Shown here in pieces: positions 1 through 6,429 of a stretch of DNA of 22,161 bases. The translations under genes were made by a program, and so were the position numbers. The notes under the pieces are model-generated. The model made no database searches. It was not told where the DNA came from and saw only the letters and a program-made list of their open reading frames with translations. Source of the DNA: Deltaproteobacteria bacterium (lineage in GTDB: Bacteria > Desulfobacterota > Desulfobacteria > Desulfobacterales > Desulfatirhabdiaceae); assembly GCA_021778975.1 (NCBI GenBank), contig JAJYBO010000016.1, forward strand, positions 1 to 22,161, given 5' to 3'. How positions within the stretch are numbered: the stretch's first letter is position 1; every line of letters starts with the position of its first letter.

Positions 1-35
1 TACAAAACAACATATTGAATTACAAGGAGATATAC

Positions 36-281
36 ATGGCTGTTAAGATCAGGCTGGCCAGACATGGCGCCAAAAAACGCCCTTTTTATCGTATTGTCGC
101 TGCGGATAGCGAAAGCCCCCGTGACGGGAAGTTTCTGGAAACACTCGGAACATACAACCCGTTGAACACGCCGGCCGATATCACCCTGAAAACGGATCGG
201 GTGCAATACTGGATCACCCAGGGGGCAACGCCCAGCGATACGGTCAAAAGTATTCTGAAAAAACAGGGCGCCGCGGCCTGA
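36..281 (+). CDS. rpsP: 30S ribosomal protein S16
   Basis: Small-subunit ribosomal protein S16, which helps assemble the 5' domain of 16S rRNA. The 81-residue product has the family's usual length and its conserved opening MAVKIRLARHGAKKRPFYRI, followed by the DSRxPRDGKFLExLGxYNP-like block (here DSESPRDGKFLETLGTYNP). I place the start at the ATG at 36 rather than an upstream in-frame codon at 15, because AAGGAGA (24-30) sits 5 nt before it and the family begins MAVKIR. It is the first gene of a translation operon with khpA, rimM and trmD downstream. The upstream end, where ffh often lies in bacteria, is outside the window. Confidence 0.97.
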   Translation: MAVKIRLARHGAKKRPFYRIVAADSESPRDGKFLETLGTYNPLNTPADITLKTDRVQYWITQGATPSDTVKSILKKQGAAA

Positions 282-338
282 ATCTCCCGTGAATAATGAC
301 ATTCCCGGATTCCTGCCTGTGCTAAAGGAGATAGAGCT

Positions 339-569
339 ATGAAAGAGCTGATCGAGTATATTACCCGGGCGCTTGTTGACCATCCTGAACAGGTGGTGGT
401 TTCAGAAGTTGAGGGAAATCAGACATCGGTTCTCGAACTGAAAGTAGCCAAGGAGGATCTGGGTAAGGTCATCGGAAAACAGGGACGTACGGCCAGAGCG
501 CTCAGAACCATATTGAGCGCTGCGTCCGCCAAGATCAAAAAACGCACGGTTCTCGAAATTCTTGAATAA
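339..569 (+). CDS. khpA: KH-domain RNA-binding protein KhpA (YlqC family)
   Basis: This is a 76-residue single-KH-domain RNA-binding protein of the KhpA/YlqC family, nearly always found between rpsP and rimM. The family binds RNA, often together with KhpB/Jag. The KH signature GXXG loop is visible as IGKQGR (about residues 47-52), followed by the helix TARALRTILSAASAK. The start is well supported by AAAGGAG at 324-330, 8 nt before the ATG. Its stop codon overlaps the putative TTG start of rimM, suggesting translational coupling. A 57-nt gap separates it from rpsP. Confidence 0.94.
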   Translation: MKELIEYITRALVDHPEQVVVSEVEGNQTSVLELKVAKEDLGKVIGKQGRTARALRTILSAASAKIKKRTVLEILE

Positions 570-1098
570 GCCGTTTTCCGCCATACGTCCGGATGTATGT
601 GTGACAGCAGGCAAAATTGTGGCTGCCCATGGTATCCGCGGATATGTCAAAGTCAATTGCGATCCGGAAACAGGTGAGATTTTTAGCGCGGGAACGCCCG
701 TGCTTCTGAAGCGTCCTGGATGCAGTGATTATACGTCCGCCATCGTGAAAGATGTCAGGTATCATGGCCAGGTGCTGTTTTTTTTGCTTGAAAATGTCCT
801 GGATCGCACCAGCGCCGAATCTCTCAGAGGCTCGGAAATTCTGGTCGAAAAATCACGTCTTCCCCAACTTGACGCAGACACTTATTACTGGTCTGACATT
901 ATAGGGATGACAGTGGTATCCACGGATGGACAATGTCTGGGAACGGTGGCCTCAATTTTTGAAACTGGCGGCAATGATGTTTATGTCGTTCATACGCCAG
1001 AATCCAAAGAAATACTGCTTCCGGCCATTGCATCGGTCATTCTCGATATTGATGTGCCGCGGAAAGTGATGCGGGTGAACGTGCCGGAAGGGCTTTAG
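562..1098 (+). CDS. rimM: Ribosome maturation factor RimM
   Basis: RimM is a 16S rRNA processing factor that binds S19 and helps mature the 30S head. The N-terminal RimM domain begins at AGKIVAAHGIRGYVKVN, and a C-terminal PRC-barrel-like domain follows from about residue 98 (TYYWSDIIGMTVV to KEILLPAIASVILDID). The start is uncertain. A TTG at 562 overlaps the end of khpA by 8 bp and gives 178 residues. A GTG at 601 would give a protein starting TAGKIVAAHGIRG, which is also normal for the family. Neither has a clear ribosome binding site, so coupling to khpA translation is likely. The gene is followed by trmD after 25 nt. Confidence 0.93.
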   Translation: MNKPFSAIRPDVCVTAGKIVAAHGIRGYVKVNCDPETGEIFSAGTPVLLKRPGCSDYTSAIVKDVRYHGQVLFFLLENVLDRTSAESLRGSEILVEKSRLPQLDADTYYWSDIIGMTVVSTDGQCLGTVASIFETGGNDVYVVHTPESKEILLPAIASVILDIDVPRKVMRVNVPEGL

Positions 1099-1123
1099 CC
1101 GCGTCGGGCGATATGGTTTTGTA

Positions 1124-1912
1124 ATGAAATTTATTGTATTGACCATCTTCCCGGAAATGTTTCACTCCTTCTGGGAATACGGTATTGTCCGGCGGGCTAT
1201 CGAGCAGAAGAGCATCACCGCAGAAGCTGTCAATATCCGTGATTTTGCCCGGGGCCGGCATCTGATAACCGATGACAGGCCTTTTGGCGGCGGAAACGGG
1301 ATGGTTATGAAACCAGAACCTGTCGTGGCGGCCATCCGTCATGCAGGTGATGTTGCGCCAGGGGCCAGAACGGTCTATCTGTCTCCTCAGGGGCGGCGGT
1401 TGAATCAAACCATCGCAGCGGAGCTTTCGACGCTTCCCGGTCTGATTCTGATTTGTGGCCGGTATGAAGGCATTGACGAGCGTATTTGTCAGGATTATGT
1501 GGAAGACGAGATATCCATCGGTGATTATGTACTGACGGGCGGTGAGTTGCCGGCAATGGTATTGATGGAATCTGTGGCCCGGTTGATCCCAGGCGTTTTG
1601 GGCGGTGAAGAATCCGCGCAGAAAGATTCTTTCGCCAACAATCTCCTGGAGCATGCCCACTACACGCGGCCCGCGGTTTTTGAACAGGAAGCGGTTCCGG
1701 ATGTTCTGCTTTCCGGACATCATGCGGCCATCGAAAAATGGCGGTTAGAATCTTCGCTGATTCGCACCGCTTTAAAACGAAAAGATTTGCTTTTACAGCG
1801 TCGGTTTACACCGGATGAAATAAAGATTCTTCAGCAATGGCGGTTGGATATTGAACACATATTGCAGTCCCAATCTGTATGTGGCGCTGGCGCATTATCC
1901 GGTGATCAATAA
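1124..1912 (+). CDS. trmD: tRNA (guanine-N1-)-methyltransferase TrmD
   Basis: TrmD methylates G37 of tRNAs using S-adenosylmethionine and prevents +1 frameshifting. The 262-residue product carries the SPOUT-fold signatures: DDRPFGGGNGMVMKPEP (substrate loop), LSPQGR, LICGRYEGIDERI, EISIGDYVLTGGELPAM (knot and cofactor site) and VPDVLLSGHH near the C-terminal tRNA-binding domain. Length and motifs are typical, so it should be active. It starts at ATG 1124 without a strong ribosome binding site. Its last 62 bp overlap the next gene in another frame, so the two are probably translationally coupled. Confidence 0.96.
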   Translation: MKFIVLTIFPEMFHSFWEYGIVRRAIEQKSITAEAVNIRDFARGRHLITDDRPFGGGNGMVMKPEPVVAAIRHAGDVAPGARTVYLSPQGRRLNQTIAAELSTLPGLILICGRYEGIDERICQDYVEDEISIGDYVLTGGELPAMVLMESVARLIPGVLGGEESAQKDSFANNLLEHAHYTRPAVFEQEAVPDVLLSGHHAAIEKWRLESSLIRTALKRKDLLLQRRFTPDEIKILQQWRLDIEHILQSQSVCGAGALSGDQ

Positions 1913-2429
1913 GCGGGGCGATGTCATCGCTTCGGCGGTAACCAATTTAGACATCCATGACATCGCCAGGGCTGTCCGCACGTATGGCGCCGCGGGGTTT
2001 TACATCGTTACGCCGCTTGAAGACCAGACAGAACTGGTGAAGACATTGATTTCGCACTGGACGGAGGGCGCGGGTGCAGTGTACAATTCCAAGCGACGCG
2101 AGGCGCTCGAAACCGTTGCCATTCGAGAAACCCTGGAGGCTGTGTCTCAGGATATCGCCGGTAAACACCACGGCGTATATCCCCGTACAGTCGTTACCAG
2201 CGCCCGAAACAATCCGGGCGTTATTTCCACCCGCTCCTTCCGGGAAATGCTAAAGAGAGGCCCTCCCTGTCTGCTGGTGTTCGGTACGGCCTGGGGGCTT
2301 TCACAAGATTGTATGGACGCCGCAGATTATATCCTGTCGCCCCTTCAGGGCAATACGGCATATAACCATCTTTCCGTACGTTCGGCGGCGTCCATCATCT
2401 TAGATCGGTTGCTGGGAGACAGAGAGTGA
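1851..2429 (+). CDS. TrmD-associated SPOUT RNA methyltransferase (RNA_Me_trans family)
   Basis: This is a 192-residue SAM-dependent RNA methyltransferase-like protein of the family known from Aquifex and Deltaproteobacteria, usually encoded directly after trmD. The family's conserved opening (YVALxHYPVxNKxGxVIxxAVTNLDxHDIAR) is present as YVALAHYPVINKRGDVIASA and onward. The C-terminal half has the knotted-fold motifs LLVFGTAWGLS and YNHLSVRSAASIILDRLLG. The RNA substrate is not established, and I assign none. The start is a TTG at 1851 inside trmD; a GTG at 1881 is the alternative but would remove the conserved N-terminal residues. There is no clear ribosome binding site, consistent with coupling to trmD. 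Confidence 0.88.
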   Translation: MNTYCSPNLYVALAHYPVINKRGDVIASAVTNLDIHDIARAVRTYGAAGFYIVTPLEDQTELVKTLISHWTEGAGAVYNSKRREALETVAIRETLEAVSQDIAGKHHGVYPRTVVTSARNNPGVISTRSFREMLKRGPPCLLVFGTAWGLSQDCMDAADYILSPLQGNTAYNHLSVRSAASIILDRLLGDRE

Positions 2430-2448
2430 CGTCTTGCAGCAGCACACG

Positions 2449-2630
2449 AACTTTTTACGAAGTTGTCACATTTGATGCTCTCGTAAAAAGTTGAATTTCA
2501 GACGGCTTTGTAAAAAGGCCGCAGGCAAGGCGCGCAAATCCTGAGGAGTGAGGCGTACTTATGGTACGCCGCAACGACGAAGGATGCAGCGCAACGCAGC
2601 ATCCGGACTTTTTACGAAGCCGTCACATTT
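2449..2630 (-). repeat. Palindromic dispersed repeat, copy A
   Basis: This intergenic repeat fills most of the gap before rplS and is the reverse complement of copies at about 8536-8680 and 18051-18220. A 17-bp inverted repeat bounds its core: 2501-2517 (GACGGCTTTGTAAAAAG) and 2608-2624 (CTTTTTACGAAGCCGTC). Inside are two hairpins: GGCGTAC/GTACGCC at 2552-2570 and GGATGC/GCATCC at 2582-2604. A further inverted pair, CTTTTTACGA/TCGTAAAAAG, lies at 2451-2460 and 2481-2490. The 24-nt segment 2450-2473 recurs directly at 2607-2630 with two differences. There is no coding capacity. It is most like a MITE or REP-type non-autonomous element. Confidence 0.87.
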
Positions 2631-2665
2631 ATTCGATATGATATTTAAAGAACTTGGGGGTAACA

Positions 2666-3013
2666 ATGAATATTGTTGAGCAGTTAGAAAGAGATATGAT
2701 GCGTATGGACCTGCCGGCGTTTTCCGCCGGAGACACCGTAAAGGTTCATGTAAAAATCAAGGAAGGTGAAAAAGAACGTATCCAGGTCTTTGAAGGTGTT
2801 GTCATCAGCAAGCGCCGCGGTACAACCAATGCAACGTTCACCATTCGGAAGATGTCTTCCGGCATTGGGGTTGAACGCGTTTTTCCGCTGCATTCGCCGA
2901 TTATAGATCGCATCGAGTTTGTGTCCAAAGGCGCTGTCCGCCGCGCCAAAATTTATTATCTCCGAAAGCTCAGGGGCAAAGCCGCCAGAATCAAGGAAGA
3001 CCGGTTAAGATAG
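2666..3013 (+). CDS. rplS: 50S ribosomal protein L19
   Basis: Large-subunit ribosomal protein L19, located at the 30S-50S interface. The 115-residue product has the usual length and family blocks: MNIVEQLERDMMRMDLPAF, FxxGDTVxVHVKIKEGxKERIQxFEGVVI, RKMSSGIGVERVFPLHSP and RRAKIYYLRKLRGKAARIKE. I choose the ATG at 2666 over an in-frame TTG at 2654 because it matches the family start and GGGGG (2656-2660) precedes it. The gene is separated from the methyltransferase gene by a repeat copy but followed closely by rnhB (17 nt). Confidence 0.96.
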   Translation: MNIVEQLERDMMRMDLPAFSAGDTVKVHVKIKEGEKERIQVFEGVVISKRRGTTNATFTIRKMSSGIGVERVFPLHSPIIDRIEFVSKGAVRRAKIYYLRKLRGKAARIKEDRLR

Positions 3014-3030
3014 CGGCAGGAATTGTGGAT

Positions 3031-3690
3031 ATGTGGGAATTCGAGCAACTTGCACGGCGGAAAGGGTTTGTCCGGATTGCCGGCGTTGACGAGGCCGGTC
3101 GGGGTCCCCTGGCCGGTCCTGTGGTTTCTGCAGCCGTTATTCTGCCGTTTCCTTTTCAGGTTACAGGCATTACCGATTCCAAGAAGTTGACCCCTCGAAA
3201 ACGTGAAATGCTATATGGGCAGATATATGCACATGCAGACGCCATCGGTATTGGGATTGTAGATGCCGGTGAGATTGATCGCACCGATATTCTCAAATCC
3301 GCGTTGTTGTCCATGAAGCTGGCGGTTGATAACCTGTCTCCTTTGCCGGATATCGTTCTGATAGATGGCATTTTCACCATTGCCGCTGCATTGCCCCAGA
3401 AAGCGATTCCCAAAGGCGACAGCCTGAGTACTTCCATTGCCGCGGCTTCCATTGTGGCCAAGGTGACGCGAGACAGGCTGATGGAACGCTACCATGACGA
3501 TTATCCAGAATTTGGATTCGCCGTTCATAAAGGGTACCCGACCCCGTTTCATAAACAGGCGATCCGAAATCACGGCTGTTCTCCCATCCATCGCAAAACA
3601 TTCAAAGGCGTCAAAGAGCATCTGAACCTGTCATATCCAACCCCATCGGGGGTGCAGACCTCAGATGGCCGGCGTCGGGCGCTCGTCTGA
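3031..3690 (+). CDS. rnhB: Ribonuclease HII
   Basis: RNase HII cleaves the RNA strand of RNA-DNA hybrids and starts removal of single ribonucleotides from DNA. From the ATG at 3031 the protein is 219 residues. The metal-binding DEAGRG motif lies at residues 20-25 (D20, E21), with further candidate acidic ligands at D112 (VLIDGIF) and D130 (KGDSLSTSIAAASIVAK). The family's DYPxYGFxxHKGYPTxxH block appears as DYPEFGFAVHKGYPTPFH. The ATG at 3031 is preferred to a GTG at 3025 because AGGA at 3018-3021 is 9 nt from the ATG but only 3 nt from the GTG. The last 20 or so residues are a non-conserved basic tail. Confidence 0.95.
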   Translation: MWEFEQLARRKGFVRIAGVDEAGRGPLAGPVVSAAVILPFPFQVTGITDSKKLTPRKREMLYGQIYAHADAIGIGIVDAGEIDRTDILKSALLSMKLAVDNLSPLPDIVLIDGIFTIAAALPQKAIPKGDSLSTSIAAASIVAKVTRDRLMERYHDDYPEFGFAVHKGYPTPFHKQAIRNHGCSPIHRKTFKGVKEHLNLSYPTPSGVQTSDGRRRALV

Positions 3691-3692
3691 CC

Positions 3693-4064
3693 ATGCCGAC
3701 CCATCTCCAATGCTCCGGCGCCAACAACGAACTCCGCGCCGTGGATTATCTGAAACGTCAGGGTTACCGGATCATCGAACGAAATTTCCGCACCCGGACA
3801 GGCGAAATTGATATCATCGCCCTGGATCAAGACACACTGGTCTTCGTCGAAGTAAAATCGAAAACATCCCCGGCTTTCGGAAGTCCCAAGAACGCCGTTA
3901 CATTTCAGAAGCAGCGCAGAATTTCCAAAACCGCTCTTTTCTATCTGAAAATGACCCGTCAAAGCCATGTCCGCGCTAGATTCGATGTGGTGGCCATTAC
4001 CTCGGACCCGGCGGGCGACACCATAGAGTTGATCAAGAATGCCTTTGCCCCGCCCCCTTACTGA
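3693..4064 (+). CDS. yraN: YraN family endonuclease-like protein (UPF0102)
   Basis: This 123-residue protein belongs to the UPF0102/YraN family, which has a restriction-endonuclease-like (Holliday-junction-resolvase-like) fold and no firmly established role. The family signature is clear: NNELRAVDYLKRQGYRIIERNFRT, then GEIDIIALD (E38, D40) and LVFVEVKSK (E53, K55), which together resemble a PD-(D/E)XK nuclease centre. The start follows the rnhB stop by 2 nt. The last 26 bp overlap the start of rsmI. The neighbouring genes (rnhB, rsmI) are typical for the family. Confidence 0.93.
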   Translation: MPTHLQCSGANNELRAVDYLKRQGYRIIERNFRTRTGEIDIIALDQDTLVFVEVKSKTSPAFGSPKNAVTFQKQRRISKTALFYLKMTRQSHVRARFDVVAITSDPAGDTIELIKNAFAPPPY

Positions 4065-4935
4065 TGCGTTGCAGATCGAAAAAGGCGTCCTTTATGTGGT
4101 GGCCATGCCGATTGGTCACGACGCCGATATCACCCTGCGCGCGCTGAAAGTGCTGAGTACGGTGGATATCATCGCTGCCGAAGATACCCGCCTTGCGGCC
4201 CGGAAGCTGTCCCAATACCAGATTGCATCTCGACTGGTTTCCTGTCATGAATATAACGAAGCAGGACGAGCGGCCGGTCTGGTTCAGAAACTTCAGGCAG
4301 GCGCCGCTATCGCGCTCATATCGGACGCCGGCACCCCATCCGTATCCGATCCTGGATACCGGTTGATACAATCGGCCATCGGGGCTGGCGTCAAAGTCGT
4401 TCCCATCCCTGGCGTATCGGCGGCCATTGCCGCTCTGAGCGTTTCCGGACTTCCGACCGACGCCTTCACATTTCTGGGGTTTCCACCACGCAAGCAGACA
4501 CACCGTGTCGCTCTTTTACAAGAAATGGCATGTGAACCCAGAACATTGATTTTTTACGAATCCCCCAAGCGCGTTTTACAATTTATAGAAGATGCCATTG
4601 CCATTCTGGGAACCCGTCAGGCGGTATTGTCTCGAGAAATGACCAAGTCCCATGAAGAATTTATCCGTGGAACCCTGTCAGAAATACGGGATACCCTGTC
4701 CGCACGTCCGGAAGTCAAGGGGGAATGCACCCTGCTGATCTCCGGGAAAAAGCGGGACGCCACCGAATTATCTGAAGCCGCCGCCAGCGTTGTGACGGAA
4801 GCCGCCGCTCATTCCGAAGAAAGCACCGGCGACCTGGCCAGAACCCTCTCTCTACAATACGGCATTTCCCGAAAAAAAGCCTATCAGATGATTTTGTCCC
4901 AAAAATCTGGCAAAACCCCGCCCTCATCCGTCTGA
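4039..4935 (+). CDS. rsmI: 16S rRNA (cytidine(1402)-2'-O)-methyltransferase RsmI
   Basis: RsmI methylates the ribose of C1402 in the 16S rRNA decoding centre. The 298-residue product shows the tetrapyrrole-methylase fold motifs: GVLYVVAMPIGHDADITLRA, AEDTR, LISDAGTPSVSDPGYRL, VVPIPGVSAAIAAL, IFYESPKRVLQFI and LSREMTKSHEEF. The usual PIGN tetrapeptide reads PIGH here, a small departure at a normally conserved site. The C-terminal 60 residues contain the short helical domain typical of the family. Its start overlaps yraN by 26 bp. It is probably the last gene of the operon that begins with rpsP. Confidence 0.95.
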   Translation: MPLPRPLTDALQIEKGVLYVVAMPIGHDADITLRALKVLSTVDIIAAEDTRLAARKLSQYQIASRLVSCHEYNEAGRAAGLVQKLQAGAAIALISDAGTPSVSDPGYRLIQSAIGAGVKVVPIPGVSAAIAALSVSGLPTDAFTFLGFPPRKQTHRVALLQEMACEPRTLIFYESPKRVLQFIEDAIAILGTRQAVLSREMTKSHEEFIRGTLSEIRDTLSARPEVKGECTLLISGKKRDATELSEAAASVVTEAAAHSEESTGDLARTLSLQYGISRKKAYQMILSQKSGKTPPSSV

Positions 4936-4961
4936 CGCCCTGCCCTACCAGAATCAGAACG

Positions 4962-5011
4962 TTGACTTTTATGATCTTCTCATATACAGATCGTCTGTAA
5001 AGGTAGATCAT
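4962..5011 (+). promoter_or_regulatory. Candidate promoter with operator-like palindrome upstream of the sigma-54 activator
   Basis: A TTGACT (4962-4967) is followed 17 nt later by TACAGA (4985-4990), a weak sigma-70-like pair. The -10 overlaps a perfect palindrome TACAGA-TCG-TCTGTA (4985-4999). A wider 7-bp inverted repeat, ATGATCT/AGATCAT (4971-4977 and 5005-5011), encloses it. Nested symmetry over a promoter suggests an autoregulatory operator, but no experimental or comparative support is available here. Confidence 0.4.
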
Positions 5012-5049
5012 CCTTCCACGACATACCAACAAAGGACGTCGCCGCCTTG

Positions 5050-6369
5050 ATGCTGGAAAATATCATTTCCTACGCCAACAATCTCGAACAGGTTCTGGAT
5101 AATATCAGAGAAGGCATTATTGCCCACGATACCGACCGGCGCATTTTTTATTTCAATCAGGAAGCCGAAAAAATAACGGGATTCACCAGAAAAGACGTCA
5201 TCGGTAAAGACTGCCACGAGGCATTTGGCAGGCCATTTTGCGGCAATCTTTGTCATTTCTGCAGTCAGGAGTCTCCGCTTGGTGAAAACGAAGAGTACAT
5301 CACCCATATCCAGACGCGCCACGGAGAATTGCGCCGCATAGAGATGCGAACGACCGCCATGAAAGACAACGCGGGAAACCTTGCAGGCGTTCTGGCCTTG
5401 TTCCGGGATGTCACAGGAATTCTGAATCTTCAGTTGAAAGCGGAAAAGCCCGGCGGTTTTTCGGATATTATCGGCCATGATATGAAAATGTTGGAAATTT
5501 TTCACCAGATCCGCAATGCCGCGGCGTATGATTACCCGATACACATTTCCGGCGAAACAGGCACCGGAAAGGAACTGGTGGCAGCGGCGCTTCATAACGA
5601 AAGTCCGCGGCGCAACGGGCCTTTTGTGCCTATCAATTGCGGTGCATTGCCAGAGGGTCTGGTTGAAAGCGAGCTTTTCGGGCATGTCAAGGGCGCATTC
5701 AGCGGCGCGATTCGGGATAAAAAGGGGCGCTTTGAACTTGCGGATGGCGGCACCGTCTTTCTGGATGAGGTCGCTGACTTATCCAAACCCGTTCAGGTAA
5801 AACTGCTGCGATTTCTCCAGGAAGGCGAATTCGAGCGAGTGGGCGGAGAAAAAACCGTATCGGTGAATGTCAAAGTCACCAGCGCCACCAACAAAGATCT
5901 CAAAAAAGAAGTTCAGATGAACCGCTTTCGGGATGATCTATATTATCGTCTCAATGTCATCCCCATTCACCTGCCGCCGCTCCGGGAGCGCAAAAGTGAT
6001 ATTCCCCTTCTGGTCGAACATTTTCTTCAGGAAGCCGCCCGCCGCAATGGCCAGAAACCACGCCGTATTTCAAAGGAAGCCCTGTCGCTGATGATGGGGT
6101 ATCGGTGGCCCGGCAACGTTCGGGAACTTCAGAATGCGGTTCAGTACGCGGTGGTAAAATGCCTGGGAAATCTGATCGCCCCGCAGCATATTCCCGCGGA
6201 AATTGCATCTCCATCCATCGGAATACAGCCTTCTCAAAAAAAACTGGATGATTCGCTCATAAGATCCGCGCTGGAACGTTCCGGCGGCAACAAGGTTCAG
6301 GCGGCAAAATCGCTGGGAGTTGGCAGAGCGACGCTCTATCGCTATCTGAAAGAAAATCGGATGGGATAA
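5050..6369 (+). CDS. PAS-domain sigma-54-dependent transcriptional activator
   Basis: This 439-residue bacterial enhancer-binding protein has a PAS sensor (about 10-120), a sigma-54 AAA+ domain (about 138-365) and a Fis-type helix-turn-helix (about 405-437). The AAA+ domain has Walker A GETGTGKE (168-175), Walker B GGTVFLDE (233-240) and the arginine-containing block FRDDLYYRLNVIPIHLPPLRER. The sigma-54 contact loop reads GAFSGA (215-220) instead of the usual GAFTGA. The PAS domain carries Cys55, Cys64, Cys68 and Cys71, spaced like a metal or redox site. There is no receiver domain, so activation is by the PAS signal rather than phosphorylation. Start: ATG 5050 (a TTG at 5047 is adjacent), with AAAGGA at 5031-5036. 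It converges on cooS; control of cooS or fhs is only an inference. Confidence 0.93.
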   Translation: MLENIISYANNLEQVLDNIREGIIAHDTDRRIFYFNQEAEKITGFTRKDVIGKDCHEAFGRPFCGNLCHFCSQESPLGENEEYITHIQTRHGELRRIEMRTTAMKDNAGNLAGVLALFRDVTGILNLQLKAEKPGGFSDIIGHDMKMLEIFHQIRNAAAYDYPIHISGETGTGKELVAAALHNESPRRNGPFVPINCGALPEGLVESELFGHVKGAFSGAIRDKKGRFELADGGTVFLDEVADLSKPVQVKLLRFLQEGEFERVGGEKTVSVNVKVTSATNKDLKKEVQMNRFRDDLYYRLNVIPIHLPPLRERKSDIPLLVEHFLQEAARRNGQKPRRISKEALSLMMGYRWPGNVRELQNAVQYAVVKCLGNLIAPQHIPAEIASPSIGIQPSQKKLDDSLIRSALERSGGNKVQAAKSLGVGRATLYRYLKENRMG

Positions 6370-6407
6370 CCACAACGAGGGCAACCTGGCGATCGTCCTC
6401 GTTGTGG
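6370..6407. terminator. Hairpin between convergent genes
   Basis: A perfect 11-bp stem, CCACAACGAGG (6370-6380) and CCTCGTTGTGG (6397-6407), encloses a 16-nt loop. It lies between the end of the activator gene and the end of cooS. Neither side has a U-tract, so it is not a textbook intrinsic terminator. It could slow polymerase, protect 3' ends or act as a bidirectional terminator. Confidence 0.55.
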
Positions 6408-6429
6408 GATTGTTGATATCAGATCAATA

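Noticed and set aside
21..38. Leader before rpsP resembling the phage T7 gene 10 / expression-vector ribosome binding site
   Set aside because: AAGGAGATATACAT is short and is followed by a native rpsP operon, so coincidence is far more likely than vector sequence.
1037..1723. 228-codon minus-strand frame opposite trmD
   Set aside because: TrmD motifs on the plus strand are complete, and the reverse frame has no features of a real protein.
6413..6427. TTGAT-N5-ATCAA resembling an FNR-type site
   Set aside because: The spacer is 5 rather than 4 and it lies between the 3' ends of convergent genes, where no promoter is expected.
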